In this document: positions 23,962-35,339 of the stretch, in pieces | Numbering within the stretch: position 1 is the first letter of the stretch | How the letters are laid out: each line of letters begins with the position of its first letter | Origin: Oidiodendron maius Zn | Lineage: Eukaryota > Ascomycota > Leotiomycetes > Myxotrichaceae | Assembly (NCBI GenBank): GCA_000827325.1 | Contig: KN832888.1 | Location: 162,069-226,068 of the forward strand | DNA: 64,000 nt | Direction: 5' to 3' | The notes under the pieces: model-generated | Database searches by the model: none | What the model was told of the DNA's origin: nothing | The model's input: only the letters and a program-made list of their open reading frames with translations | Program-made: the position numbers and the translations under genes

Positions 23962-24898
23962 TTACTTCCTCAGGAAGTTGATGCTTTCTACTTGGGCTGG
24001 GACAGAGATGGCCTCAATCTCGGATCTCCACTCGGATAGTTCCTTAGCCACAGCTTCGGTTTTTTCCATCATCATTCGATAGGCATCGCTTCCCATCGGT
24101 AGCCTTAGAGGCAAGGCCCTGTCTCCTCTTTTGGAGACTGTATTAAACACTGTTTGCGCCACATCGGCGGCCTCTCCCCAGTGGACTCTGGCATTTGGGC
24201 TTTCCAAGTACGCCAATAATTTACTTGTGGGGTATTCTGGGCCTTCATATGCAGGGTGTCGCTTTACAGATGATATGCTGGTCTCGGCGTACTGTGTCTT
24301 GATTCCACCGGGCTCGAGGAGGAGGAATTTGATGTTCCAGTCGGGAAGCATCTCTTTAGCTATAGCCTCTGTGGCTCCTTCTAGAGCGAATTTACTAGAG
24401 TTATCAGAATCATATCAACCGACACTCAAATGGAGAGTAAACTTACCTGGCGTGGTAGAAAGTGTTACCTGGAAACCCGAGAAAACCTCCCATTGAACTA
24501 ACTTGAACAACAGTTCCACCTTGTCCTTTGGGGTTCACTTCTCGGAACACCCGCAGAACTTCTCTGGTCATATTGATTGTGCCCCAGAAATTAGTCTCGA
24601 ATTCCTTTCGCGCTTCTACATCTGGGATAGCCTCAAAGTCGCCCATCAGGCCATAACCAGCATTGTTGATCAGGACATCAATACGCCCAAACTTCTCAAT
24701 GGTGGCAGCGACCACGGCAGAGACGTCAGCAGGAGAGGTCACGTCTAGTTTCAGCTTCAGAACGTTCGGCGCATCCGCCAGATAATCCAGGGTCGAGATC
24801 TTGCGGGCCGTTGCCACAACGCGATGGCCGGACTTGGCAATCTGGGTGACGAACGCTGCGCCCATTCCAGACGAGCAGCCGGTAACTGCGAGGTTCAT
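23962..24898 (-). CDS. Short-chain dehydrogenase/reductase (classical SDR)
   Basis: Two exons, 24447-24898 and 23962-24394, joined over a 52-nt GTAAGT...TAG intron, encode 294 residues. The Rossmann nucleotide-binding motif is TGCSSGMG (residues 6-13). The NNAG motif is present in LINNAGYG. The splice join itself creates the catalytic YHASK motif (Tyr148, Lys152), which confirms the intron. An active-site serine follows VVQVSSMGG. The C-terminal half contains a substrate-loop region (LLLEPGGIKTQYAETS). The substrate cannot be named: relatives reduce or oxidise alcohols, ketones or retinoid-like compounds with NAD(P)H. No membrane or targeting segment is evident. It is divergent from the bZIP gene across 1.2 kb. 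Confidence 0.9.
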
Positions 24899-26092
24899 TG
24901 GTCAATTGGTATGAACAACTGGATTTGAGTGAGGAAGCCTCACCAAGCCACACCGCATCCGGGGTCAAATTCTGTACTTGATTGGCCATGACAGAACTTT
25001 TAGAGATTTGGAGATATCTCGAATTTTACTATCCTTAGAAAATGAGAGGTTGAAGTCGAATTGTGCTCGGAGGGTGGAATCTTTGCGGCCAGATTCCACC
25101 ACCAGGTTCAGTCTCGTTTATATACATCTTCCCTCCCGGAGATAAGCTTTGCGCGGCCCAGAGCAGCATTGGGACAGGAAGCAGGCTTGGGGATGAAGCA
25201 TATAATAAGTAATCGGATCTGCATAGAAACCGTGACTAAGCCCCCTATGCACGGGGCGACTGCGCCTAGGGGATATGATATCTCCGATCGACATTGCAGG
25301 AGACGCACTAGACATCCAATATAGGCGACGGGAGTCGTTTTTGCCCGTTTTGTATGTCGCTCATGCCTACCGCGGCCGCCCGCGCTGGATGCGATTCGGT
25401 GGCTCGCTCGAGGTTTCAGGAGGGTCGAGAGAAAGAGACATTATCAAATGCTTGTTTTGGGCCAAGATTCGCGACCAATGTTCTGTAGTGTACGTCATGT
25501 AGTGGCGTGGGCGGAAAGGAATCCCGGTGCGTACAGTAGCTGGAGTGTTTGGATGGACAGACAACTCAGGTCACAACGTTTTTTAGATGCGCGGGATCGT
25601 AGCATTTCAGTAGCTCCAGGGCAGGATAGTCTGCAGTTGCAAGATTGGACCTTTTGCTCTCAAAGAGACGCCACAACTCACAACTCCGGGATCTCGAGGA
25701 ATCGCAATACTTTTTCTCTGCCTCAGGCGCTCCACCAGACCAAATTTGCAATTTTGCGGGGGATCCAATACTTTAGGCCAGGAATGCTTTTTGTTTGACT
25801 AAGCAATTGATTCCACACCTGGTTGCACCACTTGTGCACCGCTGACTACAGTTCAGACGTCCTCGAAACCGACCACCTGTGGCTATCGAATCCTTCGTGG
25901 ATTGGGAGGAGCCTCTGCGACAGCCGTTCTCTCGTTCCGCGGGAGCCAAGGACAGGCTTCAATTCGCCCTGGGAGTCGCCTCTCGCTAGCATTCCTCGAC
26001 GACACCCCGCAGTCGACGCGCCCTGCAACGACAACGTATATCACGGGACTGGATTTATGGGAACAACGCCCTGAACGGGCTCAGGAGTCGCC
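24899..26092. promoter_or_regulatory. Divergent intergenic region, SDR and bZIP genes
   Basis: About 1.2 kb with no frame that resembles a known protein. It must hold both promoters. I see no clear repeat or RNA gene. Confidence 0.5.
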
Positions 26093-27636
26093 ATGGCTGA
26101 CGGGAGTTCAACCCCCTTTCAAAACCTGTTGAAGTCGATTGGCATCAAAGCCCCGGGGAAACGTCTCAAGTTTATGCCCAATGTAACCGAGCCTCCCTCT
26201 TCCGGTATTTATGATTCCATTCACCACCCGCGCCCCCCTTCCCCCCCCTCGTCATTTAATTCGTTATCTGCCAATGAGATTATCTCACCTCATCTGTATC
26301 TTCTCTTCTACATCCAATATATTCTAGGGCAGATGGTGTCATGGAAAAATCTGGTCACTTGTTCTTCACATATAGCTAATCCTCCATATGAAAGACGCAA
26401 ATAAAGATGCAGCGCCAACCCAGACCCTGAGTCAAAAGGAGCACCGGCGAGCTCAAGTCAGGAGGGCACAGAAGTAAGTAATTTCCCCTACAGAATCATA
26501 TCTCGCGTGGTGAGCTCGTACTGATATGAGGAACAGACTTCATCGGCAGCAGAAGAAGAACTACATCAAGTTCCTAGAGCAAGATGTGATTCAACTGCGC
26601 GACATGATTTCCGTTGTGGAGAGCGAAACTGCCATATATCAACAGGACAACGCAGCCATGAGATCCACGCTGACGATGAATGGTGTCCAAACGGTCCCAG
26701 TCGAATTGCCGGTTCTAGACCTCCAGCCTTTATCTTCGGCGGCGGTTTCTGGTGATCACCTCAGTTTACAAGGCGGCAGCCCCAACCAGATTGGCGCGAG
26801 CCAGCCCCTCCAGCAGAGCCCACAATGGGCTACACGCTCTGATTATTCATGCAGCACTACGAGCATCAGCGTGGGCTTCGACGAGCAGATCAAAGCCAAC
26901 CGCCTTCGCGTGAGTCCAGTAAGCGACTCTGGCTCTCAACGTCTACGCAATACAGTGCCCACAACGTACACATCCAACGTCGAATATGTGCCAGAATTCC
27001 CTGATCCTTCGACACTCTTCGCCGACCCCCCTCCTCAATTCGCCAATCTTGACATTGGCGCCCTCGGGACGATGCCGTCGCAGCCAGAGATGTCATTCGT
27101 AGGAATAAACTTCATCCTAGCGTAAGTTATCCTCCCCCTCCCATCCTAGCTCCCCCACACCATCTTCACCTCATCCCACTACAGCATTACTAACCATCAT
27201 AATAAACAGCCTCGAGCACCCTTGCCGAACACATTTCCATGCCCCCGAGGCAGAATTCAATCCGAAGGGTGCCGCGAGCAACCACGAGATGATGGCGACA
27301 GCGCTGCTGTATGCGCAGGCGCCGGAACCTGTGTTCAAAGACCTGGACAGAGCAGCTTGGCGGTCGCCGGCGCTGGAGCTGACGAAGTTGTGGGAGATGA
27401 GCCGCAGCCTGCCGAAAGGCGATTGGGAGATCACGCCAGTGCAAGCGTGGTTTCTATTGACGGCGGCGTATGATTCGAGTTTCCTATTAGCGGGTGATGG
27501 AAAGAAGCTTGATGCGCTGACGAAGGGCCTGGCGAGGTTTGTGGATTGTCAGGGGTTTGGGACGGTCCTGGATATAGGCAGGTTTTGGGGCGTGGTGAAT
27601 TCGGTTATGGGCACGGGAGGAGCGGTTGGGGATTGA
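26093..27636 (+). CDS. bZIP transcription factor, fungal-specific variant
   Basis: Four exons, 26093-26204, 26395-26473, 26537-27121 and 27210-27636, encode 400 residues. The joined basic region and zipper read QKEHRRAQVRRAQKLHR, then QQKKNYIKFLEQDVIQLRDMI, with heptad leucine/isoleucine positions continuing to about residue 95. In the usual bZIP signature (N-x2-A-x3-S/F-R) the invariant Asn is replaced here by Val (QVRRAQKLHR). The middle is Gln/Ser/Pro-rich. The last exon forms a helical C-terminal domain (NPKGAASNHEMMATALLYAQAP ... AWFLLTAAYDSS) seen in a family of fungal bZIP proteins of unknown function. Intron 1 (190 nt) ends in AAG. Each of the four joins preserves frame, and the total is 401 codons. 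Target genes are unknown. Confidence 0.85.
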
Positions 27637-30600
27637 TTGTTAGGTAATGAAGTGTGAGAGTAGGTGAGGCGGGTGCGAGTGATATGAAATGTACATACAT
27701 CCTGTGGAAGTTGGTATGGATGGGTCGAGCGGCCTTGAGGTGTGCGCTGGAGAAATTGGGTATATAAAACTGCATATTTCGGGTCCTAGAAGGAGCGATA
27801 GTTTGTACAATTTCTGCTTTACTTCCTGCAACTCTGCTTTGTGACTCTGACCAACGCCATTGCCCACACCTCGGTCGGGACAACGGCCATCGTCGAGAGA
27901 CAAAAAAGGAGTTGGTGTGAATTCGGGAATTTGGTATTCCTTGACAAAGCAAAATGGAGAAAACAAGGACACAAATATGAGAAGACTTGTAATCACCGAA
28001 CGCTGCAGCAGTGGGTACGTCGTGCCTCGGAGGCCCCGCTAGGGAAATGAAAGGTGTTGTCACGGGTCGCAGAGTCACAGCGGTGGCTTGGCTCTTCTGG
28101 TACCTCCTTTCAGGTATTTCACGCGACCGCGGGTGGCGGCTATGCCACGCCGGCAATAGGGACACGAGTCCCGTTGCCGTGGAACCGACAGGGAGGGCAG
28201 AGCGGGGCCCGGCGGCTGGAGCATTACCGTTGGCATGGTGTTGGAATTACAGTCCTTTCGTCCTGTACCTCAGAGTAACTGTCTCAGCTTACCCCACAGC
28301 GGAGGGAGAGAAACTCTGGGGAAAGCTCAATTGAGAAATAACTTGGCCGCTGCGACAACAGTTGCCCCTGAGCCCATTCCCGAGGCGGGTAGCGCAGGAT
28401 GGACTGTTCCTGTCCAACTGTCATCGGGTTCCCAGTCTGCGGCAACGAGAATGCATCAGGTGCACATGGAGAGGCCGACGCTTGTTGACCGACATGACCT
28501 AGGAAATGAGCCGTGGCTTCGTCACCCACAGGCACTACACCGTCAGCTCGTAGTAAGGAGCGTTACGAAACCATTAATAAACAATTGGGAAGCTGAAAGT
28601 CTGAGCAAATTCGAGCGTCACGCGCAGGCCAGCGGGCCCGTCCAATTTCCCCATGGGGGAGGACGAGCGACGCGGATCATGTGATTGCGAGTCACGAGAG
28701 GAGGCAAATTTTTCGGTTTTCTTTTCCGGGCATTTTGGGGCTGTCAGTTTTCTGGGCTGACTGGATGCCACGTGAGTCGGAAGGCGGTAACCACGACCCC
28801 TGAAACCCACTCCCGGCTGATGTGATGATGGAATTTGCTGGTTTGCTTGCTTACCTTGCCTCGAGAACCACATCGTGACATGAAATCGGGCCCAATTGAG
28901 AAGGCAATTGTCATCTCTCAAACAATGGCGGCCATCATCCCCGGCGAGGCGAGCCACGGCAGCACCTATGTTGTCACAGCGCTGGGTCCACGTGCGGACA
29001 TTGGCGGTGATGGAGGACATGATGGAGGGCCTAAACGTAATATAGGGGGTTGAGGATGGACGCTGGTAAGGTCATCTCCTGGCCACGGCGCAGAGTGGTG
29101 ATGGCGTGCAGGGCAGCGGTGAGAATGGCCGCCGCGATGGCTGCCCGAGGTGCATCTCCGCGATCTTCGCGCAGAGGGTCTGGAGCCTCGGCGACGGAGC
29201 CGGGAGGTGACAGAATACAAGGTCTCAATGGCATCAACAGCCTCGGTCGAGGGCTTGCAGACGCGATGTGTCAACCGAGACGCAGGGCCGGGTCATGAGG
29301 GAGGAAGGAGGAGCACAGGGCGAAGGTCGGCGAGTTTTCTGGGGGTAATAGGAAACCCAAAGGGGGAATCTAGTTGAAGGCGAAGGGTAAGAGAAATCCG
29401 GAGAGGGTAGCAGAGAACCAGCATCAAGCAGGCATTTGAGCGGCGGTTGGCCGCTGAGAGGCGGGAGCAGGATGATGGGCAGGAAGGGCGCCCTGGGCCG
29501 TGGCCTATGGCGGGGTAGCGGGGTCACGTGATAGGCCGCCATTTCGAGTCTCTGCATTATATTGGTTATATTCAACTCGTTTGGGCGACGTTTTTATGTA
29601 AGACCGGAAATGTCTCCATGCTGAACTAATCCAGCTCATCCTGTTAAAACCTGACAATTCTGTTCATGACCACAGCGGCCAGGCATCGACCACTATTAAT
29701 AGGGCATCCCCCCGGCCGATGGGTGTCGCTGCCTCAGGCCGTCAGACTGACCCTCGAATAGCCGTGCGGCCGCGTCGTCTTCGCCTGCCAGGTCCCGGAC
29801 GTTGGAGAATGGAAAAAATGGCAGATCGTGACATCCCCGGCCCCAAAAAAAATGTGATCCCAACTCCTGTCTGCGCGACTTTCTGCCACCCCGGAACGCT
29901 TCAAGTCAAGGGCGGAGCGTGCGTTGCCTCCTCAACAAATCCCCGCCCCCCTCCCCCTGGATGCTCTCGATGCTTCTGGCGTCCTTCGTAATGGTGGACC
30001 CTAGTTGCCCTCATTGCCGCTCTATACCCATCATACATCATATCATGCCTTAAATACTCGTCGTTGTGCCCGCGAGTCGTGCTGCGTGCTCTATCTATCA
30101 TTCTTGTCTCGGTCCTCGGCCACCCATCCAACCACTCCACTCCAACCCCGACACAAGCTCCTATCTCTACCCTCCAGCACTGCTCCTCCTCCTCCTCCTC
30201 CTCCTCCGCGTTCGCGTCCGCGTCCTTGTCCTGCTCCTTGCCTCTGCAAGAAAGATCTTAAAGCACAGCAGATCTCCCTCGGCGTGCCAGGTACGTCTAC
30301 CCTTGCTGCCCCAGGCACTTTCAGGCACTTCCGCCACAGCCTTGTTCTACCTACAACACCTCCCCACACCCCGGCTCGTCCTTATCTCAACTCTCTCTGC
30401 TCTCCGTGAGACGACGCTGATAACGGTGCTCCCCATCCATAGAGAACCGGCTTTGCTGGCTGTGCTCATCCGCCCACCCCCCGTATCTGCCTGGCCTGCT
30501 CCGTATTGGACTGGTCGTGTTCACCGTCTTCCGCCCTCCACCTCGCAAGAGAGGCGCACGTCTTACCTGCCCTGGTACGTCCGTCGCGGTTGTTGCATTG

Positions 30601-30946
30601 GGGAGATACGAGTGATGCGCAGCTCTTTACCTCCTGTCCCAATACGTCTCTTGTCTCTGATAAGGACTGAGTCAATGCCCATGGCTGCCGGCAGCCAGCC
30701 CGGAAACGGCGCTGCTGCTCGTGTCGCTGTGGTTGAGGCCGCGGGCGCCGTCATAGCTGACCGTCCCATCTTCACTCAGCCTCCCGGAATCGCTGATGGC
30801 TGGCGTGTTTGTCCTCTTTCCTCTTCTCTCCTCTCTTCTCTCTTCGCTCTTCCCTCTTCTCCATCTCTCATCCATCTTCCCCCTCTCCATCGACACTCGT
30901 TTCTCCCCTTTCCATCATCTCGTGCATTGGCAATTTGCAATTCGCC
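27637..30946. promoter_or_regulatory. Long non-coding region upstream of NAD-glutamate dehydrogenase
   Basis: About 3.3 kb without any frame that resembles a protein. From about 30000 to the GDH start it is pyrimidine-rich, with a TCC run at 30183-30207 and two near-identical CAGGTACGT / CTGGTACGT donor-like sites (around 30287 and 30573), suggesting a long leader, perhaps with introns. CACGTG motifs occur around 28770 and 29523. Several ATGs precede the main start (for example near 30675) and could be small upstream frames if they are transcribed. Confidence 0.5.
30183..30207 (+). repeat. TCC/CTC microsatellite
   Basis: About eight uninterrupted CTC units inside the pyrimidine-rich GDH leader. 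They create a long leucine or serine run in spurious reading frames. Confidence 0.8.
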
Positions 30947-33900
30947 ATGGCCGTCGCAATGGCAGACGTCACAAGCTCACCGACTAACATCGTCTCCCCA
31001 ACACCAGATCGCGTCGTCTCCTCCCCCATCGAAGTCTTCCCGGCCTTTGACCACTCCTTCGACAAAGTCATGACTGAGCTCCACGGCCCAATTGCCAACA
31101 AGCTCGTTGGCCAGGTCGCCAACGAGTACGTCTCCCGCACGCCCTCGCCCCGATCCACACATTTCAGCGTGCCCTATAATGGCAATGGCAATGGACACCG
31201 TATCCTCAGATCCGCGACCGTTGGATATGTCGCTCCTGAATTCAAGGGCAAGAAGGAGCAAATGCAGCATGGTAAGTGGTTTCTCTGTCTTAATTGACTT
31301 CTTAACTCACATCCGACAGTGAAGGCAAAGATACGCGCCAGCTCGTGGATACCTGAGAACCTCATCGACGAACAGATCGAGTGGTTCTATAACACCCTTG
31401 GTATTGACGATGTCTACTTCCAGCTTGAGAGCGTAGACGCCATTGCTAGTAACATCACCTCCCTATATGCTGCCAAGATTGCGGCTTTCGCTAGAGAAGA
31501 CAAGAAGCAAGAGATCCGCCTGGATATGGAAGCCTCCGACCATGCCATCTATATCGATACCACTGAGCCGGGTGTCAGCAGCGTCAGTGGCCCATGCTAC
31601 GAGCATCGTCTAGAGACGAAATACCTCGACAGCTCGTCGACGAGTAGAATCTTCCGCGTGGAGACTTTCCGCTCCCCAGGAAACTTGGCGGGTGCTAGCC
31701 CTTCAAAGGCCACCATGCGATGTTATTTCGTGTACCAGTGCCAATTCGTCGACCCTAATCCCTCCCCCGACGAGACCCGCCTTGAGGTCATTGGAGACCG
31801 CATGTTCCTTGCAAAGGCTACAAAGAACACAATGCAGATCTATCAAGAGATCATCTCCTTGGCTGTTGCCAGAACCGGCCCCGTCATTGAGGTCTTCGAT
31901 ATCGAGGACTCGAAAGAGAAGAGACTGGTCGTCGCCTTCCGCAGACGTACGGCTATGGGCATGTTCAGTGCACTCAGTGATCTCTACCACTACTATGGCG
32001 TGACCAGCACCCGAAAGTACGTGGAGCAGTTCAGCAATGGCATTTGCGTCATCTGTCTGTACTTCAAGCCGGCGCCGAACACTGAGGGCAGATTCCCCCC
32101 TCTCGAGCAATCGATTCACCAGATCACCAAGGAGATCTCTCTCCTCTACTGTATCCCGCAAAACAAGTTCCAGGGCCTTTTTGCCAGCGGTCGTCTGAGT
32201 CTTCAAGAGGCTGTCTATGGGCACTGTCTCTATGTGTTTGTCCAGCACTTCCTCAACCGTCTTGGTTCAGAATATGCATCGCTCGTCTCGGCATTAGACT
32301 CCAATAACAGCGCGCATGCAGAGATCCTCTCAAAGATCAAGCGTCGTCTTCGCACAGAGACATTTACAGCAGACTACATCTTCGAGATCATTTCTTCGTA
32401 TCCTAATCTTATCCGCCAGCTGTATGCATCCTTTGCTAGCGTTCATCTTAGCGTCGGTCCAGGCTGGGAAGATGAGGGCGTTCCAGCAACCCCATCCTCT
32501 CAAGCTTTGGCCGATAGTCAGCTCAAAGAGCTGATTGCCAAGACTGTTAACAACGAGCACGAAGAAGTCGTCATGTCCGCCTTCCGCCTCTTCAATAATA
32601 ACCTCCTGAAGACAAACTTCTACACGCCAACTAAGGTTGCCCTTAGCTTCCGCCTCGACCCCTCATTCCTCCCAGCTCTCGAGTATCCTCAGCCACTATA
32701 TGGCATGTTTTTGGTCATCACCTCCGAGGCCAGAGGATTCCACTTGCGCTTCCGCGATATCGCTAGAGGTGGCATTCGTATCGTAAAGTCCCGTAATCGC
32801 GAGGCATATTCCATCAACGCCCGGTCCATGTTTGACGAGAACTACGGTCTAGCTAATACTCAACAACGTAAGAATAAGGATATCCCTGAAGGGGGCTCCA
32901 AAGGTGTCATCCTTCTTGACGCCCAGAAGCAAGACAAGGGCAGTGTCGCGTTCGAGAAGTATATTGATAGCATCATGGACCTTCTCCTACCCGCTGAGAC
33001 ACCGGGCATTAAGAACCCAATCGTGGATCTGTATGGGAAGGAGGAGATTCTCTTCATGGGTCCCGATGAGAACACAGCCGATCTCGTCGACTGGGCTACT
33101 GAGCATGCTCGCGCCCGTGGTGCGCCTTGGTGGAAATCCTTCTTTACTGGAAAGTCGCCAAAGCTGGGCGGTATCCCTCACGATGTGTATGGCATGACAA
33201 CTCTGTCGGTGCGTGAGTACGTGAAAGGCATCTACCGTAAGAAGGAGTTGGACCCAAGCAATGTCCGGAAGATGCAGACCGGAGGCCCTGACGGCGATCT
33301 CGGCAGCAACGAGATCCTGCTGAGTAACGAGAAGTATACATCGATCGTCGATGGTAGCGGAGTCTTGGTGGACCCTCAGGGTATCGACAGGAACGAGCTC
33401 ATTCGACTCGCGAAGAAGCGTGTTATGATCTCGCAGTTCGACCTGTCAAAACTCTCGAAAGAAGGTTACCGCGTCCTGGTGGACGAGACTAACGTTACGC
33501 TGCCGAGCGGAGAGGTCATCAACAATGGCACCGCCTTCCGCAACACCTTCCACCTGCGCAATAATGGATTGACCGACTCTTTCGTGCCCTGCGGTGGTCG
33601 CCCTGAATCCATCGACTTGTCGAGTGTCAGCAAGCTAATCGTCAAAGGCAAATCGATAATCCCATATATTGTCGAGGGCGCCAACTTGTTCATCACTCAA
33701 GATGCCAAGCTCCGCCTCGAGGCTGCCGGCTGCATCCTTTTCAAGGATGCGAGCGCCAACAAGGGCGGCGTGACATCGTCATCCCTTGAGGTTCTTGCGA
33801 GCTTGAGCTTCGACGACGCTGGTTTCGTCGAGAATATGTGCGTCGGCCACGACGGCAGACCTCCCGCTTTCTACAATGCGTACGTGAAGGAGGTACAAGC

Positions 33901-34383
33901 CAAGATCCAAGAGAACGCAAGACTGGAATTCGAGGCTATTTGGAGGGAGCACAAGCAGACCAAGCTTCCACGAAGCACCCTCAGCGATACGCTAAGTGTC
34001 GCTATCACAAAACTCGACGAGGAGTTGCAAAAGTCTGATCTCTGGGACGACATGAAGCTTCGCAGATCTGTGCTGCAGGATGCTCTGCCCAAACTTTTGT
34101 TGGACAAGATCGGCTTGGATGTAATCATGCACAGGGTGAGTTGTGCTCGATTTGCCTGCCAGTAAACCATATACTAACGCTCTCAAAAGGTCCCAGATAA
34201 CTATCTCCGCGCCATATTTGGCAGCTTTCTTGCTAGCCGATTTGTGTACGAGTTTGGAAGCTCACCTAGCCAGTTTGCATTCTTTGACTTGTAAGTCCCT
34301 TCGTATCGTTGTTGTGCTGGTTGTGCGTGACTAACGAATCGCTTTCTAGCATGTCGAAGAGAATGGCACAAATTAACCAATAA
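30947..34383 (+). CDS. NAD-specific glutamate dehydrogenase (large, GDH2 type)
   Basis: Four exons, 30947-31271, 31320-34135, 34190-34290 and 34350-34383, encode 1091 residues, matching the fungal large NAD-GDH (about 115-125 kDa). The N-terminal half is the regulatory region of this class. The catalytic part includes FRDIARGGIRIV (near residue 585), NKDIPEGGSKG, and the dinucleotide-binding GPDGDLGSNEI (near residue 763). The last three exons restore PDNYLRAIFGSFLASRFVYEF and the ending FDFMSKRMAQINQ. The enzyme oxidises glutamate to 2-oxoglutarate and ammonium with NAD, mainly when amino acids serve as carbon source. Two close Met codons (30947 and 30959) could start it; the first is annotated. 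The very long upstream region suggests elaborate nitrogen/carbon control, which is inference. Confidence 0.95.
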
Positions 34384-34794
34384 TCTTTTCTTGCTTTTGG
34401 GTAGGAGGGCTCACAAAACATAAAAAAAGCATTTAACCCCTGCTGGAGGGACATGGCGTCGTGCATATATGCGTGCTGCGTTTTGGGAATTCTGGTCTTT
34501 GTTTCTCCGGTAATTAAATGGATTGGCGTTACTACGGATGTTGCTAGTTAGGTACCTAGAGAAAAGTACTGCATCTGCCTTGTGTGTAGAGCTATTGCTG
34601 CTCTTATCTGTTTGGTGGGGGATAGACGATTGGACTGTAGATTTAGAGCTGCGATGCCCCACCTATGGATACGTTTACGTGGTTGTGTGATTACCCTGTT
34701 GCCTTGTGGCCGTGAAACCCGGAGTGATTGCTAAGGCCGAGAGTCTGTTGGCATTGCGGATCTCGCGTACTCCTGTGCATAACCAACACACGCA
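34384..34794. other. GDH 3' flank
   Basis: Non-coding spacer of about 410 bp between the GDH stop and the oxidoreductase remnant. No gene or repeat seen. Confidence 0.5.
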
Positions 34795-35339
34795 TTGTTA
34801 CATGGCCAGTTGAACCACGTGGCGTCCCAGCGCGGTGAGTATATTTGTACATTATTATCCGGTTCTCTCTCGGGCGTGATTTGCCGAGGCGCTAATCACA
34901 CGGATGGAGAGGTTGAGGAGCTGTGGTTTGATAGCTGTGACGACAGCACTCTGGTCGAACCAGCGCCGAAATATTTCGAGACTGTGATAGAGAATTTCAT
35001 TGGGTGGGGGCGAAGTGGCGCAGAGATTTATTATATATGGACCTAGAATAAGTGTATCTCATTCATCCGAGGTATGAAGAGCACGGTCTCTAGAGTGCTG
35101 ACAAGAGCTTTTCAGTTATTGGAACTACGGCAGATGGGTTCTCACACTATGGGAAGGTGCCGGAGAAAGAGAATCTGCTCATTATTGCGGGGTTTAATGG
35201 TGCGGGAATGCTACATATCTTCTTAAGAGCGAAAAGTGTTGCAAAGATGGTCCGAGAAGGGTCTTCATTTGAGGACAGTGGGATCCTGAGGATCTTTAAG
35301 CCGACTGAGGAGAGGTTGGTGGGTGATGTTACTATCTAG
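34795..35339 (+). pseudogene. Remnant of an FAD-dependent oxidoreductase (DAO superfamily), C-terminal part
   Basis: Two open pieces, about 34795-35046 and 35100-35339, read like the C-terminal half of fungal FAD-dependent amine/amino-acid oxidases. The first has the stretch VEELWFDSCDDSTLVEPAPK followed by YFETVIENFIGW. The second has GTTADGFSHYGKVPEKENLL, then IIAGFNGAGMLHIFLRAKSVAKMVREG and a final FKPTEERL. In intact relatives the two parts are one continuous segment (…WTGIMGYTxDGxPxVGKVPEKEN…); here the frame changes and the link is disrupted near 35047-35110. The FAD-binding N-terminal GxGxxG half was not found upstream. This suggests a truncated, decayed host gene rather than an active enzyme. 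The surrounding sequence is AT-rich, as is usual around gene relics. Confidence 0.65.

Noticed and set aside
28235-28684. A 149-codon open frame upstream of GDH
   Set aside because: GC-rich region with open frames on both strands, no family signal and no supporting splice or start context.
30066-31073. A 335-codon open frame ahead of GDH
   Set aside because: It is created by the pyrimidine-rich leader (Leu/Ser/Pro runs), lacks family character, and overlaps the real GDH first exon in another frame.
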